From Nitrosospira multiformis (GTDB lineage: Bacteria; Pseudomonadota; Gammaproteobacteria; Burkholderiales; Nitrosomonadaceae): 64,000 nucleotides of DNA. A program made the translations under genes and the position numbers. The DNA lies in NCBI RefSeq assembly GCF_900111585.1, contig NZ_FOHI01000001.1, positions 372,001 to 436,000 of the forward strand, read 5' to 3'. The first letter of the stretch is position 1, and every line of letters begins with the position of its first letter. This document shows, piece after piece, positions 52,149 through 61,691 of this stretch. Under the pieces are notes generated by a model. It was not told where the DNA came from and did no database searches. It worked only from the letters and a program-made list of their open reading frames with translations.

Positions 52149-52919
52149 ATGAAATTCACGCAACTACGAAATGCAACCATCATTATCGGATATGCGGGAA
52201 AAAAATTTCTGGTTGATCCCATGCTGGCGGAAAAGGGGGCATTTCCCGGATTCGAGGGCACGATCAATAGCCACCTCGCCAATCCCCTGGTCGATCTGCC
52301 TGTTCCCATGGATGAGATCCTGGATGTGGATGCAGTCATTGTTACCCATATTCATCCGGATCACTGGGATGAGGCAGCCATAAATCTGGTTCCCAAGGAT
52401 ATGCTGATTTTTGCGCAAAACGAGAAAGACGCAGTGGAAATACGAGCGCAAGGATTCCGCAATGTCCGTGCTCTGGGGGAAAGTACTGTTTTTGACGATA
52501 TCACATTCATCAAAACCCCTGGGCGGCATGGCGGAGAAAAAACTGTCGAAGAGTGGGGGGATTTATTGGGACATGTATCAGGGGTCGTATTCAAACATCC
52601 GAATGAAAAAACGCTCTACATCGCCGGGGATACGGTCTGGTACGAAGGAGTCGAAGAAAATCTGAAGAAATACGAGCCCGATGTCGTGGTCCTGAACAGC
52701 GGGGACGCCCAGGTGCTGGGTTATGAACCCATTATCATGGACAAGAAGGATGTTTACGAGGTTTGTAAAGCAGCTCCCAAGGCAACCGTTATTGCGAGTC
52801 ACATGGAAGCTGTGAACCACGCAATGCTCTCGCGAAAAGAACTACGGGAATTCCTCAGCGAAAAGAATGTGGCGCAACGCGTATTGGTGCCTGAGGATGG
52901 TGAATCCTGTATTTTTTAA
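52149..52919 (+). CDS. Metallo-beta-lactamase-fold hydrolase (UlaG-like)
   Basis: 256 residues from the ATG at 52149 (AAAGGAG site). The metal site HxHxDH is present as THIHPDHWD (about 71-79), with later ligands in GRHGGE, AGDTVWYE and SHMEAVNH. The short N-terminal KFTQLRNATIIIGYAGKKFL is typical of the UlaG/YtkL lactonase-like branch. The substrate is unknown. It follows the unknown membrane protein by 25 bases. Confidence 0.82.
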   Translation: MKFTQLRNATIIIGYAGKKFLVDPMLAEKGAFPGFEGTINSHLANPLVDLPVPMDEILDVDAVIVTHIHPDHWDEAAINLVPKDMLIFAQNEKDAVEIRAQGFRNVRALGESTVFDDITFIKTPGRHGGEKTVEEWGDLLGHVSGVVFKHPNEKTLYIAGDTVWYEGVEENLKKYEPDVVVLNSGDAQVLGYEPIIMDKKDVYEVCKAAPKATVIASHMEAVNHAMLSRKELREFLSEKNVAQRVLVPEDGESCIF

Positions 52920-53016
52920 CGGAGTGGCAATCTGATGCCTGTGCAGGCCCCCGAGCACCGTGGGGCTGAACAGTTCAAGTGCCCTGTAATCAGTCTACAA
53001 CTGGAGGATTCTCAGA

Positions 53017-53811
53017 ATGGCAGGCTATGTTGGCGATGTCGCCATTGCGTATGATCGTGATCTCGGTCACGTGCTTTTCGAGCACTATGCTATTGACATT
53101 GCGAGACGCGCAACCGAAAGATCAGTCCGCCACATGCTTGAAATCGCGGCAGGGACGGGAATAGTCACCCGGCAATTGCGTAACGTACTCCCCAAGGATG
53201 CGCTACTGACGGTAGTCGACATCAGCGACTCCATGATGGACGTTGCGCGCGCAAAGTTTCTTCCCCACGAGCAGGTCACGTTCCAGATTGCAGATGCTAC
53301 GACGCTGCCTTTCGAAAATGAGGCGTTCGATGCAGTGGTTTGCCAGTTTGGGGTGATGTTCTTCGATAAAGAGGCGGCGTTTCGCGAAGTGCATCGGACA
53401 TTGAGGTGTGGAGGGCGATACCTCTTCAGCGTTTGGGATTCGCGGCGCTACAATCCCTTCGCCAGCCTGACTTTCGAGGTGCTGAAGCAATTCTTTCCAT
53501 TAAACCCACCCAGATTCCTTGAGGATCCCGTTTCCTCCTTCGAGATCGATCCTATCAAGGAAGCGCTTATCCAATCAGGTTTCGAGCGGATTGTCGTCTC
53601 GGTTCAGGGACGGGAACATGATATTCTGGATGTGCCGGCCTTCGCACGAGGATTGGTATTCAGTCCTGTCATCGAGGAAATCAGAGAGCGGGGCGGAGTG
53701 GAACCGGAGGAGATAGTCGCGGCATTGGCGGAAGCACTGAAAAGAGAGTATGGTTCAAACCCTACGCGCTATCCAATGCAGGCCATACTGTTCGAGGCGG
53801 GAAAGCCTTGA
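53017..53811 (+). CDS. Class I SAM-dependent methyltransferase
   Basis: 264 residues. The SAM-binding motif I is LEIAAGTGIVTRQL (about 41-54), with motif II VVDISDSMM, motif III IADATTLPF and VVCQFGVMFFDKEA. It is of the UbiE/small-molecule methyltransferase type. The substrate is unknown. A GGAGGATT site precedes the ATG. It is convergent with metG and may be the last gene of the unit starting at 49045. Confidence 0.85.
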   Translation: MAGYVGDVAIAYDRDLGHVLFEHYAIDIARRATERSVRHMLEIAAGTGIVTRQLRNVLPKDALLTVVDISDSMMDVARAKFLPHEQVTFQIADATTLPFENEAFDAVVCQFGVMFFDKEAAFREVHRTLRCGGRYLFSVWDSRRYNPFASLTFEVLKQFFPLNPPRFLEDPVSSFEIDPIKEALIQSGFERIVVSVQGREHDILDVPAFARGLVFSPVIEEIRERGGVEPEEIVAALAEALKREYGSNPTRYPMQAILFEAGKP

Positions 53812-53866
53812 GTTGCAATCCCGGGCACACTTCGCGAAGTTTGTCAGGTCCAGGAATCCATCCCCG

Positions 53867-56053
53867 TTATTTCACCTTCATTCCGGGACGTGCGCCTTCA
53901 TCAGGAGAAAGCAGATAAGGGCCTTCACCGTCTCCCGCAGCTAGCACCATTCCCTCGGATACGCCGAATTTCATTTTGCGCGGGGCGAGGTTGGCAACCA
54001 TGACCGTCAGGCGTCCCTTGAGCTGCCCGGGATCATAAGCTGATTTTATGCCTGCAAATACTGTTCGCTGTTCCGAAGCAATATCCAGGGTTAGCTTGAG
54101 CAGCTTGTCGGCGCCCGGCACATGCTCCGCATCTAGGATTTTCGCGACCCTGAGATCGATTTTGCCGAAATCCTCGATGGAGATGGTCGACGCACCGGCT
54201 TGGCCTGCTTCTCCTGCTTTTGCAGGCGCGGGTGTGGCGGAAGAGTTTTTTTCCATGGTTTCTGCAGCTTGTGCAGCCTGCTGTGACTTTGCGGGCGCCA
54301 GGCTTTCCTTGTTTGCGTTGGTAAGCATTTCGATCTGTTTCGGATCGATCCGGGTCATCAAGTGCTCGTAATCGTTGATCCGATGTCCCTCCGGCAATAA
54401 TCTGTGCTGCGAATTTGCATCCTTCCATGTAAGAGGATCTAATCCCAGGAACTGCTCCGCTTCCATCGCAAGCTTCGGCAGCACGGGTTTCAGATACACC
54501 GTCAGCATCCGGAACATATTCAACGCGACGCTGCATACTTCATGCAATTCCCTGTCGTTCCTGCTGTCTTTCGCCAATACCCAGGGTTTCATCCGATCCA
54601 CATATTGGTTGGCCACATCCGCCGCCGACATGATTTCCTTGATCGCTTTGCTGAACTCCCTGCGTTCATAGAAATTTGCAATGGACATATGACGCCCGAG
54701 GAAAGTATCTCCCTCTCCCAGTTCGCAAAAAAGAAACTGATTGAACCATTTCCGGCTTGCTTCCGAAATGTTGTGCGTAAGCTCGCCATCGAATTTTTTG
54801 GTGATGAACCCTGCGCATCTGCTGGCGATATTGACATATTTCCCTACCAGATCGCTGTTCACGCGCGCGACAAAATCCTCGAAGTTGAGATCGATATCCT
54901 CCATGCTGTCATTGAGTTTGGCAGCGTAATAATAACGCAACCATTCCGGATTCAGACCTTGCTTCAGATAGCTCTCAGCAGTGATGAAAGTCCCCCGGGA
55001 TTTGGACATTTTCTGGCCGTTGACGGTGAGAAACCCGTGAGCGTAAATCTGAGTAGGAGTGCGATATCCTGAGAATTCCAGCATCGCCGGCCAGAACAGG
55101 GCGTGAAAGTAGAGAATATCCTTCCCTATGAAATGCACCATTTCCGTATTGCCACCAGGACGCAGGAATTCGTCGATCTCGGCCTGGGTTCGCTGGTTCT
55201 GCTTGAAGTAATTCTTGAAACTGCCGAAATAGCCGACCGGCGCATCCAGCCACACATAGAAAAATTTCTTTCCGCCGGTATGTGGAATAGGGAAGCCGAA
55301 ATAAGGGGCATCACGCGAGATATCCCAATCCACGAGACCCGCTGAAAGCCACTCGTTCATTTTATTGGCAGCTTCGGGTTGAAGTCGGGGCCTCGTTTCC
55401 AAAGCAATGCCAGACTGAGCCGGAATCGATTCAAAAATCCAGTTCTTGAGGAAAGTCCCGCAACGCACATCCGAGAGTTTGAAGAAATAGTGATTCGAAG
55501 TGCGGCGCTCCGGTCTGGCGCCGGAGACGGCAGAGTAGGGACTGATCAGGTCGGTGGGCAGATAGGTGGCTCCGCAAACCTCACAGGAATCTCCATACTG
55601 GTCGCCGGCATGACACCTGGGGCATTCGCCCTTGATGTACCGATCCGGCAGAAACATCTGTTTGACCGGATCATAAAACTGTTCCACCGAACGTTTGGTA
55701 ATCAGATCTCTTGCCCTGAGCTGACGGTAGATATCTTCGCAAAACGCCTGATTCTCGGGCGAATCGGTAGTGTAATAGTGATCGAAGCCAATATGGAAAC
55801 CATCGAAATCCGCCTTATGCTCATGCCATACACGGTCTATCAGCTGTCGTGGAGTGATGCCTTCCTGTTCTGCGCGAAGCATGATCGGCGTGCCATGCGC
55901 ATCGTCCGCACAAACATAATGAACCTCGTGCTCTTGCATTTTCTGGAAACGAACCCAGATGTCCGTCTGTATGTACTCCACCAGATGGCCGAGATGGATG
56001 CTGCCGTTGGCATAGGGCAGGGCCGAGGTGACGAGGATTTTCCGTTTGTTCAT
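53867..56053 (-). CDS. metG: Methionyl-tRNA synthetase with C-terminal tRNA-binding domain
   Basis: 728 residues from the ATG at 56053 ([20 protein letters not shown]). The class I motifs are HLGH (residues about 20-23) and KMSKSRG. The zinc knuckle cysteines are in [20 protein letters not shown], followed by the anticodon-binding helical domain and, after an Ala/Pro linker, a Trbp111/EMAPII-type domain ([14 protein letters not shown] ... [14 protein letters not shown]). The longer open frame to 56152 is not needed. It charges tRNA-Met in the cytoplasm. Confidence 0.95.
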   Translation of the reverse strand: MNKRKILVTSALPYANGSIHLGHLVEYIQTDIWVRFQKMQEHEVHYVCADDAHGTPIMLRAEQEGITPRQLIDRVWHEHKADFDGFHIGFDHYYTTDSPENQAFCEDIYRQLRARDLITKRSVEQFYDPVKQMFLPDRYIKGECPRCHAGDQYGDSCEVCGATYLPTDLISPYSAVSGARPERRTSNHYFFKLSDVRCGTFLKNWIFESIPAQSGIALETRPRLQPEAANKMNEWLSAGLVDWDISRDAPYFGFPIPHTGGKKFFYVWLDAPVGYFGSFKNYFKQNQRTQAEIDEFLRPGGNTEMVHFIGKDILYFHALFWPAMLEFSGYRTPTQIYAHGFLTVNGQKMSKSRGTFITAESYLKQGLNPEWLRYYYAAKLNDSMEDIDLNFEDFVARVNSDLVGKYVNIASRCAGFITKKFDGELTHNISEASRKWFNQFLFCELGEGDTFLGRHMSIANFYERREFSKAIKEIMSAADVANQYVDRMKPWVLAKDSRNDRELHEVCSVALNMFRMLTVYLKPVLPKLAMEAEQFLGLDPLTWKDANSQHRLLPEGHRINDYEHLMTRIDPKQIEMLTNANKESLAPAKSQQAAQAAETMEKNSSATPAPAKAGEAGQAGASTISIEDFGKIDLRVAKILDAEHVPGADKLLKLTLDIASEQRTVFAGIKSAYDPGQLKGRLTVMVANLAPRKMKFGVSEGMVLAAGDGEGPYLLSPDEGARPGMKVK

Positions 56054-56457
56054 CAAGCGATTAAGAAAGGGGTTCGGAATGACGCAAAATGATAATTGTA
56101 ACAAACTGTGGGGCTTGCGGTCTTTGGGGCTGACGAAAAGGATTTTCAGCACCCGGATTTCCAGCCCCCTGACTCATTTCTGTTTACCTTGCACCTGTGG
56201 TCTTTGACGGATTTATCCTGATGGCGTTCGTGTTTTCGACAAGTCTGTCCTGAGCACCTCGGCCTCGATCTCTCGACAGCCTCGGGATCAGGGTGAACGG
56301 GGACGAAGGGCTCAGGGCGCATAAGGGATGAAGGCTTCAGGTCGAGGGGGAGAAGGTTTAGGGCGGACGGAGCAAAAGGTTGCCTGACCGTATGGGCAGC
56401 AATACCTGCTACTCGAAGCGCTGTCCACCCAGGATAACGCCAGAACCCTATTCCGCC
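56054..56457. other. Intergenic with possible degraded REP-like repeats
   Basis: About 400 bases. Between about 56235 and 56330 there are scattered pieces like TTCGACAAG, CTCGACAGCCTCGGGATC and GAAGGGCTCAGGGCG, resembling the common proteobacterial palindromic repeats built on TTCGACAAGCTCAGG. No intact palindrome remains. No gene is supported. Confidence 0.35.
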
Positions 56458-57492
56458 TTAGGAGAGGGAAACGTCCCCTTTTTTCGGAATGAGCACTGCC
56501 GCGCCTGTCAGCTTTCCTTCCCGCAATCTTGTCAGAGCCGTATTCACCTCACTGAGTGGAAAGGATTCCGTAGTAACGTGGATTGGCACTTGCGGTGCCA
56601 GCTTTAAAAATTCCTCACCATCCTGACGGGTAAGATTGGCAACGGAAACCAGACGTTTTTCCCGCCACAGGATGTCATAAGGAAAAGCGGGAATATCACT
56701 CATGTGAATTCCCCCGCAGACGACGATTCCACCGGGACAAACAGCGCGCAGAGCGATAGGCACAAGAGCTCCTACCGGAGCGAAGATGATGGCCGCATCG
56801 AGTTCTTCGGGGGGCACCGTATCCGAACTGCCCGCCCAGGCTGCGCCCATCTTGTGGGCGAATTCCTGCGCGGTTGCATCCCCCGGGCGTGTAAATGCAA
56901 AAAGTTTGCGCCCTTGATAATGCAGAATTTGAGCGACAATGTGTGCCGCAGCGCCAAAGCCGTAGATACCTACCCGCGTGGCATTCCCGGTCATCTTGAG
57001 TGCGCGGTATCCGATCAACCCTGCACATAGCAGCGGGGCAGCTTCCGAGTCGCTATAACGGTCCGGAATACGAAAACAATAGCGGGCATCTGCGACCGTA
57101 TATTCCGCATAACCGCCATCGATCTGATAACCGGTGAATCTGGCATTCGGGCACAGATTTTCCTGCCCATTGAGACAATAGCGGCAATGCCCGCATGTCC
57201 AGCCCAGCCAGGGAATACCAATCCTTTCCCCCAATGCGAAATCCCGAACATCCGCTCCGCATGCAATTACGCGTCCAACGATTTCATGCCCCGGGATAAT
57301 AGGCAGTTTCGGGTGAGGCAGTTCGCCGTCCACTACGTGCAGGTCGGTGCGACAGACTGCACAGGCCGCAATCTCGATCAATAACTGATCAGGACCCGGC
57401 CGGGGGCGCGGGATACAGCGCATCCGAACCTTTTCTCGGGGGGCGTCCAGCACCATTGCCTGCATCAAGCCGTTTTGGTTTTGCATAGCCAT
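56458..57492 (-). CDS. Zinc-dependent alcohol dehydrogenase (MDR family)
   Basis: 344 residues from the ATG at 57492; a TTG six bases further up is less likely. The catalytic zinc site is CAVCRTDLH, GHEIVG and later Cys. The structural zinc site is CGHCRYCLNGQENLC. The dinucleotide fold motif GIYGFGAAAH is slightly altered from GxGxxG. It belongs to the AdhA/propanol-preferring branch. It is adjacent to galK and galT in one direction (19 bases to galK), so it may have a role in sugar or aldehyde handling. Confidence 0.85.
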   Translation of the reverse strand: MAMQNQNGLMQAMVLDAPREKVRMRCIPRPRPGPDQLLIEIAACAVCRTDLHVVDGELPHPKLPIIPGHEIVGRVIACGADVRDFALGERIGIPWLGWTCGHCRYCLNGQENLCPNARFTGYQIDGGYAEYTVADARYCFRIPDRYSDSEAAPLLCAGLIGYRALKMTGNATRVGIYGFGAAAHIVAQILHYQGRKLFAFTRPGDATAQEFAHKMGAAWAGSSDTVPPEELDAAIIFAPVGALVPIALRAVCPGGIVVCGGIHMSDIPAFPYDILWREKRLVSVANLTRQDGEEFLKLAPQVPIHVTTESFPLSEVNTALTRLREGKLTGAAVLIPKKGDVSLS

Positions 57493-57511
57493 TCTCAAAA
57501 AAACAGAAAAC

Positions 57512-58648
57512 TCAAGATGCTAAACCTGCCCCTACAGTAGCGGTTCTATTCACCCAATGTGGCGGCACAAGGACGCGTCCCTTCAAGCCCATGCTTGAAT
57601 AATCTTGCAGCACCGCTTCGGAAATCTGCTGCAATGACTCCGGCTTGCATAAGGCGACGCACGCGCCCCCAAAGCCTGCTCCTGTCAAGCGCGCTCCATA
57701 AACATCAGGATGAGTCTGAAGCAGCGTCACCAATTGATCAAGTTGAGGAACCGAGGCCTCATAATCGTCGCGCAAACTGGCATGGGATGCGTTCATCAGC
57801 ATGCCGAACTCCTCGGCGTTGTTGCATTCAGCCGCCCGCAGCACGCGCGCGTTCTCGCTTACAATATGGCGCACTCGGCGGCCCAGGGACTCAGGCAAGG
57901 CATCGGCCAGTGACACCTCCTGGATGTCACGAAGTGTGCTCACTCCAAGTCGGCGTGCCGCTTCCTCACACTCGGCACGCCGCTGGTTGTAGCCGCTTCC
58001 GGCCAGCGTCCGTGCAACGCCTGAATCGAGTACCAGCACAGCTGAAGCGGGCGGTAAGGGAACCAGCCGTCGCTCAAGCGTAAGGGTGTCCAGTAACAAG
58101 GCCTTCCTGGTTCCCGCAAGGCTCGCTGCCATCTGATCCATGATGCCACAGCGCACTCCTGCGTACTGCATTTCCGCGCGCTGAGCGAGTTGTGCGATTC
58201 GCACATCATCCAAGGGAAAACCGGTCAGCGCACGGAGGACTCGCAACGCAGCTACCTCAAGCGCTGCGCTGGAGGACAGGCCGGCTCCCATCGGCACATC
58301 TGATTGAATGTAGATATCCAGCACCGGCACCTTCACTCCAACCGCACGAGCTTCCATCAAACATCCATATACGTAGGTGGCGAAGTGCTCAGTTGGAGAT
58401 TTGCCGAGAGTAAAATAAACGATGTCATCGAGCGTTTCCGAATACAATGCGTACTGCTCGCTGTTGCTATGATTCATGCTGATGCTCGTCTGCTGCTCGA
58501 TCGCAATCGGCAGTACATAACCTCCGTTGTAGTCGGTATGCTCTCCCAGCAGGTTAACGCGGCCCGGTGCACGTGCCACAACCTCAGGCGAATTTCCAAA
58601 TACAGCCTCGAAACTGTTCACCCTGCCTCCGTAAAATCTGGACTGCAT
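57512..58648 (-). CDS. galK: Galactokinase
   Basis: 378 residues, near the usual length. The GHMP kinase motifs are [21 protein letters not shown] (N-terminal galactokinase signature, residues 27-47), [17 protein letters not shown] (ATP loop) and [13 protein letters not shown] (motif 3). It phosphorylates galactose to galactose-1-phosphate, the first Leloir step. galT is directly upstream. No galE or galactose transporter is seen in the window. Confidence 0.92.
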   Translation of the reverse strand: MQSRFYGGRVNSFEAVFGNSPEVVARAPGRVNLLGEHTDYNGGYVLPIAIEQQTSISMNHSNSEQYALYSETLDDIVYFTLGKSPTEHFATYVYGCLMEARAVGVKVPVLDIYIQSDVPMGAGLSSSAALEVAALRVLRALTGFPLDDVRIAQLAQRAEMQYAGVRCGIMDQMAASLAGTRKALLLDTLTLERRLVPLPPASAVLVLDSGVARTLAGSGYNQRRAECEEAARRLGVSTLRDIQEVSLADALPESLGRRVRHIVSENARVLRAAECNNAEEFGMLMNASHASLRDDYEASVPQLDQLVTLLQTHPDVYGARLTGAGFGGACVALCKPESLQQISEAVLQDYSSMGLKGRVLVPPHWVNRTATVGAGLAS

Positions 58649-58718
58649 TGCTTGTCTCGCCGATTTCGAGCCTCAAAGCAAGTTCCAGATCGATTGTCGG
58701 GAGAACGGCGAAATATAT

Positions 58719-59801
58719 TCATTCGACAGTAACCTCTACCTGCTGAAGCTCGCGCGCTTTTTCCTCAGGCAACGCGTCCATCGCAAAGAAGCCTGCTGCG
58801 ATTTCTGTACCCGCGAGATATTTGAGCCGATCACGGGTGCGATAGGGGGGATAGAATTCTGCATGCAGGTGCGATTCAGGATGAGTTTTTCCATCGGTCG
58901 GCGCCTGGTACCATGCCATCAGGTAGGGAAAAGGCCTTTGCCAGAGACTGTCATATTTGAGCAGAACCGTTTTCAACGCCCGCGCCAGGTCTGCCCGCTG
59001 TTCTGAGGTGAGGTGGATAAAGCTTTCGACTGGCTCAATCGGCGCAACCCAGACCTCGTATGGATAACGGGCACATACCGGAACGAAGGCAACGGCGTGT
59101 TCACCCTCATAAAGCATGCGCACACCCGCCTCCCGCTCCCCGGTAATGAGATCCTGTAACACTCCCTTGCCTTTCGCTTCATAGTAGCGTTGCGCCTCCT
59201 GCTGCATGTGGCTAGGTACAGGCGGCACCACGGGGTAGGCATAAATTTGACCATGCGGATGGTGCAGCGTTACACCAACCTCTGCACCCCGGTTCTCGAA
59301 TGGCAATACGTAAGCCATATCTCCCCGCCGTGCCATCACAGCGGTACGGTCTGCCCATACTTCCATCAATAATTCGATGTGAGCGAGCGGCAAGGCACCA
59401 AGCGAAGCTTTGGCATCTTTCGTGAAAACTACTACCTCGCAATGCCCTACAGCAGGCGCGCTTGGCACGATAAGCAAGGGGGGCTCTCCTATTGGCCCCA
59501 GGGACGGGAAACGGTTGCCGAAGACAGCCACATCCCAATCCCCGGCAGGTACCTCGGTGGGATGAGCGGGATCAGTTGTTATGCCGAGCGGGTTATATTC
59601 AGGTGGTGGCAAAAACGTCCGTCCCTGCCGATACGCCGCATACGTCACCCACTCTCCGCGTAACGGATGCCACCTCAGGTGAGGATGTGCATTCAGAGGT
59701 TCAGCAAAAGGGCTGGGTGCAACAATGTCCGAATCAATGGGCTTACGTGCATACAAGGTTAACCCACGGCCATCCGGCTTGGTGAGCTCGAGTGAATACA
59801 C
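58719..59801 (-). CDS. galT: Galactose-1-phosphate (hexose-1-phosphate) uridylyltransferase
   Basis: 360 residues using a GTG at 59801 after GGGGGTG. The active-site HPHGQ is in [14 protein letters not shown]. Later metal/His regions [13 protein letters not shown] and FENRGAEVG fit GalT. It exchanges UMP between UDP-glucose and galactose-1-phosphate. First gene of the galT-galK-adh direction. Confidence 0.9.
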   Translation of the reverse strand: MYSLELTKPDGRGLTLYARKPIDSDIVAPSPFAEPLNAHPHLRWHPLRGEWVTYAAYRQGRTFLPPPEYNPLGITTDPAHPTEVPAGDWDVAVFGNRFPSLGPIGEPPLLIVPSAPAVGHCEVVVFTKDAKASLGALPLAHIELLMEVWADRTAVMARRGDMAYVLPFENRGAEVGVTLHHPHGQIYAYPVVPPVPSHMQQEAQRYYEAKGKGVLQDLITGEREAGVRMLYEGEHAVAFVPVCARYPYEVWVAPIEPVESFIHLTSEQRADLARALKTVLLKYDSLWQRPFPYLMAWYQAPTDGKTHPESHLHAEFYPPYRTRDRLKYLAGTEIAAGFFAMDALPEEKARELQQVEVTVE

Positions 59802-59983
59802 CTAAACACCCCCAGTTATGTAGGTGGGTGAGATGCTCGTGACACGCTCGATTTGCTCAACGGGAGTCTTGGGAGCACAACTATAGTCTTCAGACCGTTA
59901 ATGCATAAAGAAAATGAACTGTTCAGGCCGACTAGGTAAGAAGTAAGTATAGATACCCGATAAATAATGCATCTAGCGTAAAG

Positions 59984-60652
59984 CTACTCTACAAGAAATA
60001 TGTTATTGCTATTCGAAAACGATTTCTCATTACACCCGTGTTGTTCGGCATCAAGGGCAGTTCTAACGTGTTTAACCATACCGGAAAGCGGCTCAAACTC
60101 AGGTGCATTTTGTCTTACAAGTACTCCCATATTCTCAGAGCCGCACATTTTTACATTTCCATTTTCCAACCTATAAAGATACCAGCTTACCACTATCGCT
60201 TTATTATCTACCATAAGGGCGCGCAAACACGCTGTAGCCTTGAATCTCCTAATAACTAAGCGACCATTAAACCTCTTAGCTTGTTCCTGAATTAGAATAT
60301 TGTCCGGTACGTGAGTAATGCGATCTATAAGCATGGGAGAATTTGCCAACATCGCGATATGTGGATCCTGCTGGTAAAGCACTACATTGACATTGTTGTA
60401 AAGTAATCTACAGATATCGGGTGTAACTATATGACCGGAATGTTGAATAAACACTATTTCTTTAAAATCTGTAGGATTCCGCAGCACCTCCTCAATGAGC
60501 ATCTCATACAACGATTCCTGCTCATCTATACGTAGGGATCGGCGCGAGAGCCTCTGGAACAGCTTGGATTTATAAATAAAACCACCAATAAATCCGATTA
60601 CGGCAACAGCGACGCCACTAAAAATGTTCGCAATTATGCTGTCCAGATCCAT
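59984..60652 (-). CDS. Orphan membrane-anchored protein of unknown function, AT-rich
   Basis: 222 residues. There is one N-terminal span (about 8-28, NIFSGVAVAVIGFIGGFIY) and then a cytoplasmic basic region and a mixed alpha/beta domain (FKEIVFIQHSGHIVTPDICR, NNVNVVLYQQDP, KAIVVSWYLYRLE, MCGSENMGVLV). The alternation of strands with these loops vaguely recalls phospholipase D-like folds, but no HxK motif is present, so this is only an impression. Base composition is visibly lower in GC than the neighbours. It sits between galT and an IS remnant beside tRNA-Ser, which suggests acquisition. Confidence 0.6.
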   Translation of the reverse strand: MDLDSIIANIFSGVAVAVIGFIGGFIYKSKLFQRLSRRSLRIDEQESLYEMLIEEVLRNPTDFKEIVFIQHSGHIVTPDICRLLYNNVNVVLYQQDPHIAMLANSPMLIDRITHVPDNILIQEQAKRFNGRLVIRRFKATACLRALMVDNKAIVVSWYLYRLENGNVKMCGSENMGVLVRQNAPEFEPLSGMVKHVRTALDAEQHGCNEKSFSNSNNIFLVE

Positions 60653-61125
60653 GCTTCAATGCCCTAAAAGAAACCCCCTGAAAAAAATATCCTCTTCTCC
60701 AAAGATATTTATATTTCGCTCTTTTCAATATTTATAGAGGGCACCTATAAAAGAGTCAACTCAATAATGTGTAACCTCACATGTACATGTGCAATGAAAG
60801 CATCTGCAAACACACGAACTGGAGATATAACGAAAGGGGATCGTGATCTACTAGGTGTTTAGTCCCGCTGGATGCTCTTCATGTTACTCAACAGTCAGAA
60901 ATACAGGCAACAGATGGATGCCTGAAGAATGAGCGCACGAGCACCGGATCATCAGCAATGGACAGCAGTTGTGCATCCACACGCTCACGCAGCTTCTCGC
61001 CTTTGCGCAAGGGATTTCGCGCAACACCCGTGCGTTTGGCATGACTCCCGATCAACTCGTCCGGATTGATCAGGCACATAGCCAGACAGGAAGTGCAACG
61101 TAAGCAGCCCTGTGTGTTCTGCACA
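60653..61125. other. AT-rich intergenic region with several dyads
   Basis: About 470 bases. Dyads: AAATATC (60685) with GATATTT (60704), TTTATAG (60731) with CTATAAA (60745), and the palindrome at 60778. The reverse frame 60888-61124 is Cys-rich but has no ribosome site and is not accepted. Confidence 0.45.
60778..60791. promoter_or_regulatory. Perfect 14-bp palindrome upstream of the orphan membrane protein
   Basis: CACATGTACATGTG is self-complementary. It lies 126 bases upstream of the start of the AT-rich orphan gene and could be its operator. Confidence 0.4.
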
Positions 61126-61445
61126 TGAAGAAGAAACGGTTCGCTGGGGAGCAGATTGTTGTGGTACTGAAGAAAGCCGAGGCTGCATACCCGTTACCAA
61201 GTTGATACATCGGATCCGTATTACGGGACAGACGTTTTTACCGATGGAAGAAGCAGTACGCTGGACTGGATAGCAATCAGGAAGCAGCTCAAGCAACTCC
61301 AGGAGGAGAACGAACGACTGAAGAAGATCGTGGCCGAATTGAGCCCGGACAAGGTGATGCCTGCTGCCGTCATTAAAAGGTGGGGAAAGCGGCTCCGCGA
61401 CGACGTGTCATCGTGGACTACTTCAAGAACGCTACACGACCTCTG
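61126..61445 (+). pseudogene. IS3-family transposase OrfA remnant
   Basis: The ATG at 61126 starts MKKKRFAGEQIVVVLKKAEA, the hallmark start of IS3-type OrfA. A frameshift and stop follow. Other frames then give RRFYRWKKQYAGLD and KQLQEENERLKKIVAEL (the leucine-zipper segment), and no OrfB follows. No terminal inverted repeats were identified. Confidence 0.75.
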
Positions 61446-61520
61446 AACGCATGCGTACCTTCTGGCGGGTATTGCCCAGCGGATCTACAGCTACAGAGTT
61501 GCAAAGACCTGCAGACTTAC

Positions 61521-61613
61521 TGGCGGAGAGAGAGGGATTCGAACCCTCGATAAGCTTTTTGAGCCTATACTCCCTTAGCAGGGGAGCGCCTTCGACCACT
61601 CGGCCATCTCTCC
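61521..61613 (-). tRNA. tRNA-Ser(GCU)
   Basis: On the reverse strand the 93-base sequence begins GGAGAGATGGCCGAGTGGTC and ends in CTCTCTCC-GCCA, so acceptor arms pair (GGAGAGA/TCTCTCC) and CCA is encoded. The anticodon stem CTCCC/GGGAG encloses CTGCTAA with anticodon GCT. There is a long variable arm (class II) and the T-loop is GGTTCGAATCC. It reads AGC/AGU serine codons. Its 3' end faces the AT-rich segment with the IS remnant. Confidence 0.95.
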
Positions 61614-61691
61614 AACAAAACCGCACTAGGATAGCGGTTTAGAACTCCTGGGTCAAACAAAGCTTATGAAAGGAATGCGGTAAGCGGAATA

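Noticed and set aside
56580..56600. TGGCAC...GTGCCA dyad as a sigma-54 promoter or operator
   Set aside because: It lies inside the alcohol dehydrogenase coding sequence and lacks the TTGCW element at the right distance.
60888..61124. Cys-rich 78-codon reverse frame
   Set aside because: No ribosome site; lies in the decayed region beside the IS3 remnant and looks non-coding.
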